Positions 18,178 through 25,588 of a stretch of 30,931 nucleotides of DNA are shown in pieces. The stretch is from positions 1 to 30,931 of the forward strand of contig JBCBZE010000009.1 of the NCBI GenBank assembly GCA_039815505.1, given 5' to 3'. Each line of letters opens with the position of its first letter. Within the stretch, counting starts at the first letter, position 1. The notes under the pieces are model-generated. The model made no database searches. It saw only the letters and a list, made by a program, of their open reading frames with translations, and was not told the DNA's origin. The stretch comes from CANLWN01 sp039815505. GTDB taxonomy: Bacteria; Bacteroidota; Bacteroidia; Flavobacteriales; Flavobacteriaceae. The position numbers were made by a program, and so were the translations under genes.

Positions 18178-20546
18178 ATCTTCAATTCTTCCATCAAATC
18201 CTCGTAGGTATACGTCTTCTCCGAAGATTTACCCTTTTTGTAAAGAATTTCGGCCCTAATCGCTTTTAGGCCGGTAACGCCTTGTAGGCCTTCCAGTTCC
18301 ACGATTTCGATATTATTGGTAAAGTAGCCTTTTGATTTTAGAAAAGTGATATATCTTAAATATTCCAATTCATCTTTTTTCTGGGAATACACAATGGCTA
18401 GCTTTCCTTTTTGCGTAAGCCGTTCATTGGTCCCCTTAACAAAAGACTTATCAATACGTTTCTTAATAATCTCGTATCTGGCATTATACGTTCCATCTAC
18501 ATCAAACTGCTTCTCGTCCATTCGGAAACGAATGGATAAGGAGGTATTGTATACAAGGATAAGTGAAGCCACATCCAATTGAACAGGTAGTTTAGGTTTC
18601 AGGTTATAGTACTTGTTTTCCATCTCGCACATTACCTGCAACTGCCATAATCTTAGGTTATTTAGATATAAGGGATCAAAACTTCGATCACCCGCAATAG
18701 AATCACCGATGTATAGATTATGCTCCACTCCATCCGTCTTGTAACGTTCAAAATAATGTGGAAACATTTCTTGTGCCTCTACTTGTTTACTATCTATGAC
18801 GGAAACTAATTTTTTATTGATTTGCATTACGCTATCATCGTAATTTTTTCGGTGATCGTAATACGATTCTGTCCCGGCATCAATATTGGCTTCATAAGCG
18901 GAAATAAGGGGCTTAAGCTCCAGAGTTTCCTTCTTTAGATGCTTCAGCACCGGATTGATTTCTTCTTGTACAAAATCAAAGATAGCCTGTTCACTATTCG
19001 TGTACAGCACTTCCTTAATGCTGTCCATATGATTGTTAACCCTAAAGATAAGTTCTTCATATATGGGCAGCCTATTTTTTTGCCAAGCTTCGGTAAGGAC
19101 ACCACTAATTTCAGAAAGCTGAATCATTAAGTCCCTTTGAATGGCCGTATTTCTGGCATGGGAGGAATCCTTGATGTCTATTTGACCGTAAAGCGGATAC
19201 ACATCCTTGAAAACAATTTCCTTGAAAGAAGGTTGACGTCCTTCCAAATCATCGATAATAAAACGCTTGGCCTCTTCTTGGAATTTCCAATATACGGACG
19301 AATGAACCGAGGTACACTCATTTTGAATAATGGCATCGATCAAGTTTTCTTCTTCCGCTTTGGAACGCAACACCGCGGAAACTATATAGGGCATCACATC
19401 CTCTAACTTTGTGGCATTTACGCTATTAAGTTCGTTTACGGTGGTGGATACCAGTTCTAGAACACCCAGTAATTCCCCATCGTCAGCGATTGGCGCAAAA
19501 ATAGCACTTTTTACCCCTTGTGCCTTCAAACTCTTATACGGTGCGATCCCACCCGATAGGTCAAAATACTTATCTACATTGGAAATCGTGAAATACGTAT
19601 TCTCTTTTAACAGGGCACTATACGATCCCTGGCACAGGGCTTCATTGCAGATTTCCGCATCTTTACCTTGGAGGATAAAGCTTTCCACACCCTTTCCATA
19701 CACTTTTTCGAACTGATCGTCCTTAGGGTTATAGGTAACAAAACCAACCTGTATATTGGGAAGGTTAAACAAGGATTTAAAGGTTTCATGAAGATGGTCC
19801 ATGAAGTTATCACTTCCCCTTTTGTTATTTTCGATCAAGCTAGATTTGATTTCCGATATGGAATGCTCGGCAGTTACATCGAACATATTGGAAATGACAA
19901 ACCCTTTGGATATAAAACTATTGGGTGGTATTTTTTCCATCCATAAATCCAGATCATCAGAACTTTCCAATAATTCATCTACATCTGCCTGCGTAATTTC
20001 CTTGGCTTTATCCGTAGGCATTATTTCCATAAAATCAGCATTATACAGTATCCTGTAATAATGCATAACGCCATTGGCATCGGGAATATCGTAAAAATAA
20101 GGTCTTCTAAAATCTAGTTTAAAGCCATAGTAGAAGGCTAAAATAACCGTACAGGCCATAATATAATTTACACCCTCTTCCTGATTTCGTATGGTAGGGG
20201 TAAAATCCGGTCCTGCATCCTTCAATATCTTCTGAAATCGTTTTGATGAGTTGAATATGATATTTTCGTAAGGTAGGGAAGCTACTTTTATTTCATTTTC
20301 GCTTAACACTTCGGAAAAGGTATCCTGAAGTATTAATTTAATAACGTCTTTGTGTTTTTTAAGTAGGGAAACATCGGAAAAACCATCCCTAAGTATAGGG
20401 TAAGGTGATTGAGCTTCCAAAATGTGCTTGGCCTTTTCGGAAATGAACTTATCCTTACTTTTGGCCATAGCATCGTATTGCTCCAATAGTTTATTGAAAC
20501 TAATAAGGCTAATTAAAGGGGACTCTCCATCGTATTGAACTGCCAT
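18174..20546 (-). CDS. GAF-domain protein of unknown function
   Basis: A 790-residue cytosolic protein with no leader or membrane helix. Residues about 240-400 look like a GAF sensor domain: NIQVGFVTYN, SGGIAPYKSLKAQGVKSAIF and APIADDGELLGVLELVS are typical of the fold, which binds cyclic nucleotides, haem or other small ligands. Residues 1-235 and 400-790 are mostly helical and not recognised; they contain no histidine-kinase, GGDEF, cyclase or DNA-binding motif that I can see. Proteins of this length and layout are known in Bacteroidota as GAF-domain proteins without assigned function. The gene converges on the HD/Pycsar-like gene with stops overlapping by 4 bases (18174-18177). A role as a ligand-sensing partner of that protein is possible but rests only on position. 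Confidence 0.7.
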   Translation of the reverse strand: MAVQYDGESPLISLISFNKLLEQYDAMAKSKDKFISEKAKHILEAQSPYPILRDGFSDVSLLKKHKDVIKLILQDTFSEVLSENEIKVASLPYENIIFNSSKRFQKILKDAGPDFTPTIRNQEEGVNYIMACTVILAFYYGFKLDFRRPYFYDIPDANGVMHYYRILYNADFMEIMPTDKAKEITQADVDELLESSDDLDLWMEKIPPNSFISKGFVISNMFDVTAEHSISEIKSSLIENNKRGSDNFMDHLHETFKSLFNLPNIQVGFVTYNPKDDQFEKVYGKGVESFILQGKDAEICNEALCQGSYSALLKENTYFTISNVDKYFDLSGGIAPYKSLKAQGVKSAIFAPIADDGELLGVLELVSTTVNELNSVNATKLEDVMPYIVSAVLRSKAEEENLIDAIIQNECTSVHSSVYWKFQEEAKRFIIDDLEGRQPSFKEIVFKDVYPLYGQIDIKDSSHARNTAIQRDLMIQLSEISGVLTEAWQKNRLPIYEELIFRVNNHMDSIKEVLYTNSEQAIFDFVQEEINPVLKHLKKETLELKPLISAYEANIDAGTESYYDHRKNYDDSVMQINKKLVSVIDSKQVEAQEMFPHYFERYKTDGVEHNLYIGDSIAGDRSFDPLYLNNLRLWQLQVMCEMENKYYNLKPKLPVQLDVASLILVYNTSLSIRFRMDEKQFDVDGTYNARYEIIKKRIDKSFVKGTNERLTQKGKLAIVYSQKKDELEYLRYITFLKSKGYFTNNIEIVELEGLQGVTGLKAIRAEILYKKGKSSEKTYTYEDLMEELKI

Positions 20547-20573
20547 AGGCTAAATTAGTTCGTTGTTTATCCA

Positions 20574-20581
20574 CAAAATTA
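20574..20581 (-). promoter_or_regulatory. Candidate -7 element for the GAF gene
   Basis: CAAAATTA on the plus strand reads TAATTTTG on the minus strand, an exact match to the Bacteroidota TAnnTTTG element, 27 bases upstream of the GAF start. No TTG was found at the usual upstream distance, so support is partial. Confidence 0.4.
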
Positions 20582-20596
20582 CAAAAGAAAGCTCAA

Positions 20597-20604
20597 TAAT
20601 TTTG
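20597..20604 (+). promoter_or_regulatory. Candidate -7 element for the second metallophosphoesterase gene
   Basis: TAATTTTG on the plus strand matches TAnnTTTG exactly and lies 57 bases before the ATG at 20662. The same eight bases occur on the opposite strand 15 bases away, serving the divergent GAF gene. No TTG was found at the normal spacing. Confidence 0.4.
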
Positions 20605-20661
20605 TTAAAGGAAACCTTAAGGAATAGCTACTTTTTTTGGATATTTATCAAAAAATAGGCG

Positions 20662-21558
20662 ATGTCATCAAAATCAAGGCTTACCAAAGCATATCAAAAT
20701 GCCAAAAAAGTTTCCTTTGATGACACCTCCAAATTCATTCTTTTCAGCGATTGTCATAGAGGGGACAATAGCTTTGCGGACGACTTCGCCAACAACCGTA
20801 ATATCTATTATCATGCCTTAAAACATTACTTTCAACAGGGTTTTACCTATTGTGAACTTGGAGATGGTGACGAGTTATGGGAAAACCTGTCCTTTGAACC
20901 CATATTTGAAGCACATAAGAATGTATTTCTATTAATGAAGAAATATCATGAAGCTGGTAGACTCCATATGATTTATGGCAACCACGACATGGTATACAGA
21001 AACGCTGCTTATGTTGAAAAACACTTGTATGCGTATTTTGAACCAAAAGAGGAACGGCAAGAAGCTTTATTGAATAATATAGTCTACAACGAGGCCTTGG
21101 TTTTAGAGCACAAGCACACCAAACAACAACTATTTTTGACCCATGGTCATCAAGCTGATTTTATGAACTATCATGGCTGGCGCATCAATCGTTTTTTAGT
21201 CCGCGTTTTATGGAAACCGTTACAAGTATGGGGCATTGCTGACCCTACCAGCCCCGCCAGAAATCATAAAGAGCTCATTAAGGTGGAAAAGCGGGTGAAA
21301 CGATGGATGCTTCAAAACGAACTGATCATTACCGTCACAGGACACACCCATCGCCCTCGTTTTCCCGAACCTGGTGATATTCCTTTCTTCAACGATGGAA
21401 GTTGCGTGCATCCAAGAAGTATTACCGGTATCGAAATAGAAGAAGGTAAAATATCCCTGATTAAATGGCAAATCGCCACCAAGGATGATGGCACTCTCCA
21501 AATTGTTCGTATTTTATTGGAAGGGCCTCAATACTTATCGGACTACAAAAGAGCTTAG
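20662..21558 (+). CDS. Calcineurin-like metallophosphoesterase
   Basis: A 298-residue cytosolic enzyme with all metal-binding motifs of the family in order: D30-C-H32 in FSDCHRGD, ELGDGDELW, YGNHDM, THGHQADF and GHTHRP. No leader or membrane helix is seen. The GDGDELW variant and the long insertion between GNHD and HGHQ recall phosphoesterases related to UDP-diacylglucosamine hydrolase (LpxH) and YfcE-type enzymes, but the substrate cannot be assigned. Its upstream region is shared with the divergent GAF gene, so the two may be co-regulated. It converges on tonB with an 11-base gap. Confidence 0.85.
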   Translation: MSSKSRLTKAYQNAKKVSFDDTSKFILFSDCHRGDNSFADDFANNRNIYYHALKHYFQQGFTYCELGDGDELWENLSFEPIFEAHKNVFLLMKKYHEAGRLHMIYGNHDMVYRNAAYVEKHLYAYFEPKEERQEALLNNIVYNEALVLEHKHTKQQLFLTHGHQADFMNYHGWRINRFLVRVLWKPLQVWGIADPTSPARNHKELIKVEKRVKRWMLQNELIITVTGHTHRPRFPEPGDIPFFNDGSCVHPRSITGIEIEEGKISLIKWQIATKDDGTLQIVRILLEGPQYLSDYKRA

Positions 21559-21569
21559 AAGCAACCTAC

Positions 21570-22292
21570 CTACAGCATTTTAAAGTTGATGGGGATGCTA
21601 TAGGGTACCCTTACGTTTTTCCCCCGCTGTTTTCCCGGGGTCATCTGTGGTAAGGCGGCAATAATTCGGGCAGCTTCTTTTTCAAGGACCTTATCCGGCC
21701 CTCTAGTCCTTATTTCATTAACAAAACCCTTGGAGTCTATTGCAAATTGCACATAAACCCTACCCTGCGTACCCATTTCCAAAGCGGATGGCGGGTACTC
21801 AAAATTCGTATTGATGTGTTCCTGTATTTTCTTTTGAAAGCATGCTTTACGCTCTTCATTGGTGCCCCCTTCACAACCCGGAAATATGGGTACATTCTCT
21901 ATTACGGCAAAGGGTACGGTTATTTCCTCCTCTTCCTCCCCCACTTCCACATCATCGACATCGATGATCACATCTTCTATAATGGCATCCTGACTTGTTT
22001 CTGTGCTTTCGATAAGGGTTTCCTCGATCTCGGCCTCGTCTTCTATTACCTCAATGATTTCAGGTGCCGATGGTGGTGGTGGCGGTGGAGCGGCTTTAAT
22101 GGCCTCCGTCTTGGGCACTTCTTCCTTAATTTCATCCATAGCCTGCACTATTTCCACTATTTGTTCCTCCTTATCATACGTCTTTAGTTCCAAAGCTCTC
22201 CATGTTATGAAAAGAACAATAGTGAGTCCTATAACAAAGAACAATCCGCTATACCGGTTTAAATCTGCTTTTGGGTTTTTCTTTACTTCCAT
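21570..22292 (-). CDS. tonB: Energy transducer TonB
   Basis: A 240-residue TonB. One signal-anchor helix at about residues 15-31 places the rest in the periplasm. A proline run at 69-77 (APPPPPPSA) is followed by a very acidic spacer (80-125). The C-terminal TonB domain covers about 155-240, with YPPSALEMGTQGRVYVQFAI and a final strand VPYSIPINFKML. The segment PIFPGC with paired cysteines C140 and C151 is characteristic of Bacteroidota TonB proteins. It carries proton-motive energy from ExbB-ExbD to outer-membrane receptors. No exbB, exbD or SusC-like receptor is in the window, so it probably serves receptors encoded elsewhere. Confidence 0.92.
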   Translation of the reverse strand: MEVKKNPKADLNRYSGLFFVIGLTIVLFITWRALELKTYDKEEQIVEIVQAMDEIKEEVPKTEAIKAAPPPPPPSAPEIIEVIEDEAEIEETLIESTETSQDAIIEDVIIDVDDVEVGEEEEEITVPFAVIENVPIFPGCEGGTNEERKACFQKKIQEHINTNFEYPPSALEMGTQGRVYVQFAIDSKGFVNEIRTRGPDKVLEKEAARIIAALPQMTPGKQRGKNVRVPYSIPINFKML

Positions 22293-22530
22293 GACCTTAT
22301 GTATTATATCTAAAATTAATACACATATCTCTCCGATAACATGATATTTATCAGGTTACTACGAGCCGGGCACACCAATATACATTAGGAAATAAATGGG
22401 CTTTACGGTTTTTTGTGGTTTGGATTTCTTAACCGCACACTTATACGCTTAATCGATTTTAACAGCAATTTAATGCCCTATGGCAGGGTATTTGTTATTT
22501 TTACGAAGAACGTACGACTGTTATCCGTAT

Positions 22531-23166
22531 ATGAGGTCAATAACTACTTTCTGCTTTATACTAATGCTTTCCTTTATCGGGATGGCCCAAACAGATATTC
22601 CCACCATCCAACCTTTAAAAATTGAAGGTAAAAAACTGGATACCAAAGAAAAAAAGGGAACAGCATTGAACATGCCCTCTACCTTTGATAAAAAACCAGA
22701 GTTTAATATAAAGGACCTTAATAAAAGGGAGGTCAAGATGCTTCCGGATAAAAAATTGGTACAAGCGGGACACGGTTTAAAAATAGACCCTAAGATCGGG
22801 GAGAAGGAAAAAAAGGGAGCTAATAAACATTATGGCGATCAATATTTGGGGGACCTAAAAAGCAATGCAAAATTTGTCGGGGTCATCTGTCGGGACCACG
22901 AGTTTGTAGATGGTGACAGGGTCAAGATTTACGCCAACGGAGAAGTTGTTGAACCCAATATCCTTTTGACCGGGACGTTCAAAGGAATTAATTTAACCTT
23001 GGAGAAAGGTTTTAACCGATTGGAATTTGAAGCCTTGAACCAAGGTTCTTCAGGGCCCAATACGGCCCAGGTAAATGTTTATGATGATAAAGGGCAACTT
23101 ATCTATGCCAATAGATGGAATTTATCCACTGGCTCCAAAGCCACTCTGATTATTGTAAAAGAATAG
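22531..23166 (+). CDS. Secreted protein of unknown function
   Basis: A 211-residue protein. The ATG at 22531 is chosen because it begins a standard signal peptide ending in GMAQ, cleaved near residue 20; an in-frame ATG at 22480 would add 17 residues that spoil it. Residues 25-105 form a lysine-rich, low-complexity linker. Residues 105-211 form a compact, conserved-looking domain: AKFVGVICRDHEFVDGDRVK, then GFNRLEFEALNQGSSGPNTA and NRWNLSTGSKATLIIVK. I recall similar C-terminal blocks in unannotated secreted flavobacterial proteins but know no function. The beta-rich pattern suggests an immunoglobulin-like or jelly-roll fold. The stop is 4 bases from the convergent acylase stop. Confidence 0.75.
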   Translation: MRSITTFCFILMLSFIGMAQTDIPTIQPLKIEGKKLDTKEKKGTALNMPSTFDKKPEFNIKDLNKREVKMLPDKKLVQAGHGLKIDPKIGEKEKKGANKHYGDQYLGDLKSNAKFVGVICRDHEFVDGDRVKIYANGEVVEPNILLTGTFKGINLTLEKGFNRLEFEALNQGSSGPNTAQVNVYDDKGQLIYANRWNLSTGSKATLIIVKE

Positions 23167-23170
23167 TAAT

Positions 23171-25348
23171 TTATCTTTCCCCTGGACTATAGGTTTCTTC
23201 TGCTCTCTTTAGAACATCGTCTTTATAAAAGGGCACTTCCTTAAATTCCGCATTTGAATAGGGTTCCACTTGATCATTAAAATGTGGGGAACGGGCATCC
23301 CCGCTTTGGCCCCCTGCCAGCATGCTTTTGGCTCTTACCGTATCACCAAACTCAACCACGGCAACAAAACTATTGCCCCTTGTACCATATATTTTTTTGG
23401 TATTGTTGGTATATCGTGCACCGTAAGCGGCCAACGCACCCCAGCGACCCGAGGCAAAACCAATGGCAATGCTTGGCAGGTCATCATTAAAAGGTTGACG
23501 GATATCACCATTGATACGCTGAAATCTGTTGATCTCCCCCCAAGGCATGTTCCATGTACCAAAATCGGATTCGAGCTGTAAAATAATGTCTTCAAAGATT
23601 CGTAAACGCTCTTCTTCCGGAGATTCCGTGCCAAAATAAGTCATGAGCTCCATATCGCTCATGGTATAGGGCCGTTTTCCTTTTTTACCATATTCCGTTC
23701 CAAAATAATGCGATAAGGTCATGGCTACGGACTCTTTTGAAGTTCTGTAATCCCAAGATCGCAAAACTTCTATAGGTTCCCTTAATCCTGGTTTTTTGGT
23801 ATCGGATCGATCATAGGCTTTCACCAATCCTGGAATTAGCTTTTCAAAGGCCGGCAGGTATGGATCATGTGCCAACTGTATTAGGCTATCCAAGGTATAT
23901 CCTTTTTTATCCTTCATTAACTCAATAGCATGTACCCCGCGAAAATTTTCTCTATCCAAAGACATATAGTTAGGGTAATCTTCTTTTTTTGGACTAAATT
24001 CCAATGCTGCCGTATAGGGTGTTGAATTGCAATTTTGCAACCATCCGTTTTCCGGATTACGCAATACTATATTTTCGTCAACTTCATGCAGACCCTGCCA
24101 ATCGGTTTTGGGATCACTGCCATCTACGGCCTTTGTATAATCGTAAACAGTATCCCGTACCGGGATAAAGTTCCCATGAAAATAGGCAATGTTGCCTTCC
24201 GCATCCGCGTAGACGGTATTGTTACTAGAGTTGGTACGAATGTCCATCATCTTTCTAAATCCCTCGTATCCTTTTTGCTTTGTTCTACTATAAGATTGCT
24301 CCAAAGCCTTTATAGGTTGCCACATCATAGCTGTAGCCGTCCATTGATTATCTTCTAAGTGGGTTATAGGTCCATGATGCGTATGGTACATGGTAAAAGT
24401 TTTATCTTTTAGTTCATCCCCATCCTTATATTTCAAGGTAACTTCGGATGCTTCAACAGGTCTAAGCTCTTCTCCGTACTGATAAAATAGTTTGCCGTCC
24501 AATTCCATAATCGTTTCCTTAAACTCATCTATAATATCCGTATATGTGGACGTGTGCATCCATCCGGTTTGCTCATTGAAGCCTTGATATACAAAGAATT
24601 GTCCCCAAGTTACAGCTCCATAGGCATTAAGCCCTTCCTCGCTCACCACATGCACCTCTCCCCTAAAATAAAAAGAGGTATGGGGGTTGATCAGCAGCAT
24701 GGTATTACCGGATTGGGTCAACTTTCCCGATATGGCAATTCCGTTGGAACCCTGAGGTTCCAAGGCTTCTTTTTTCTTTTTGGTCGCAAGCTCTTCAGAT
24801 GCCGGTATTTCCATACCACTTTCGTAAAAAGCCTTAATTTTTTGGGTAGACACGCGTTCAATATCCCCACCTATGGAACCTTCACTGAAATACATCGGCA
24901 TCCAAGGTTCAAACCGGGTGAGCAGTCTAGGTTTAACCTCGGGATGGGTATACAGATAATAATTAATACCATCGGCAAAGGCATCACATAATTTTTTAAG
25001 CCATTCCGGGCTCTTCTCATAATTAGCTTTGGCTTCTTCCTCTGTCATAAAGAGTTTAGCTCGCAAATCACTGTAAAGCGCTTCCTCCCCATCAACTTCA
25101 GCCAATCGGCCAGTAGCCCAAATATAGTTCTGCTCCACCCTATTAAAATCATCCTCGCATTGTGCGTACAATAGGCCAAACACAGCGTCCGCATCTGTTT
25201 TCCCATATACGTGGGGTACGCCAAAATCATCCCTTATAATGGTAATATTGCCTGCCTGCGCCTGCCACTCTTCCAATTCGGTTTTTGGGCTTTCGGTTTT
25301 GCAGGAAACCAAACTGATCAAAAAAACAAAAGATAATACGTACTTCAT
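23171..25348 (-). CDS. Penicillin acylase / AHL acylase-type Ntn hydrolase, lipoprotein
   Basis: A 725-residue member of the penicillin amidase family. The start at 25348 gives a lipoprotein leader ending LVSC (C16); the open frame extends 43 codons further upstream, but that part is not signal-like. The alpha part has the typical DDFGVPHVYGKTDADAVFG (40-58) and AQCEDDFNRVEQ (62-73). The junction EPQGSNGIAISG puts the autocatalytic serine at S201, which becomes the N-terminal nucleophile of the beta chain after self-cleavage. INPHTSFYF and the WGQFFVYQGFNEQTGW segment follow as expected. Such enzymes cleave amide bonds of penicillins, acyl-homoserine lactones or other N-acyl compounds. The substrate cannot be read from sequence. 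It would be anchored facing the periplasm or surface. Confidence 0.88.
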   Translation of the reverse strand: MKYVLSFVFLISLVSCKTESPKTELEEWQAQAGNITIIRDDFGVPHVYGKTDADAVFGLLYAQCEDDFNRVEQNYIWATGRLAEVDGEEALYSDLRAKLFMTEEEAKANYEKSPEWLKKLCDAFADGINYYLYTHPEVKPRLLTRFEPWMPMYFSEGSIGGDIERVSTQKIKAFYESGMEIPASEELATKKKKEALEPQGSNGIAISGKLTQSGNTMLLINPHTSFYFRGEVHVVSEEGLNAYGAVTWGQFFVYQGFNEQTGWMHTSTYTDIIDEFKETIMELDGKLFYQYGEELRPVEASEVTLKYKDGDELKDKTFTMYHTHHGPITHLEDNQWTATAMMWQPIKALEQSYSRTKQKGYEGFRKMMDIRTNSSNNTVYADAEGNIAYFHGNFIPVRDTVYDYTKAVDGSDPKTDWQGLHEVDENIVLRNPENGWLQNCNSTPYTAALEFSPKKEDYPNYMSLDRENFRGVHAIELMKDKKGYTLDSLIQLAHDPYLPAFEKLIPGLVKAYDRSDTKKPGLREPIEVLRSWDYRTSKESVAMTLSHYFGTEYGKKGKRPYTMSDMELMTYFGTESPEEERLRIFEDIILQLESDFGTWNMPWGEINRFQRINGDIRQPFNDDLPSIAIGFASGRWGALAAYGARYTNNTKKIYGTRGNSFVAVVEFGDTVRAKSMLAGGQSGDARSPHFNDQVEPYSNAEFKEVPFYKDDVLKRAEETYSPGER

Positions 25349-25588
25349 CCTTAAACAATTTATATGAAATTTAATCTCTGATGTAAATGTAGTGCTAATG
25401 TGCCAGTAGTGCCAATTTTCATAGTGGCTTACCGACGAATAGCACTTTGATGAAAAAACCACAAAAATGCATTTCATCGAAAAAAGGTAGGGTTTAATGG
25501 TATCCTCATGTTATTCATATATGAATACGACCATTTAAACGTTAAAAAACCAGACACTCCCCAAGTGTCATGAATTGACCTATCTATC
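25349..25588. promoter_or_regulatory. Divergent intergenic region with two inverted repeats
   Basis: A 240-base AT-rich gap between the acylase (minus strand) and the first G8 gene (plus strand). It holds a perfect 16-base palindrome TATTCATATATGAATA at 25512-25527 and a 6-base stem with 5-base loop (GACACT, CCCCA, AGTGTC) at 25553-25569, ending 19 bases before the G8 start. The first looks like an operator for a dimeric regulator; the second could be an operator half-pair or a hairpin in the leader. No exact TAnnTTTG was found on either strand. Confidence 0.5.

Noticed and set aside
21747..22344. Open frames opposite tonB with glycine or tryptophan runs
   Set aside because: The runs are the complement of the proline and acidic codons of TonB; no independent coding signal.
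23171..25477. Longer acylase start at 25477
   Set aside because: The extra 43 residues are not signal-like, whereas the methionine at 25348 begins a normal lipoprotein leader.
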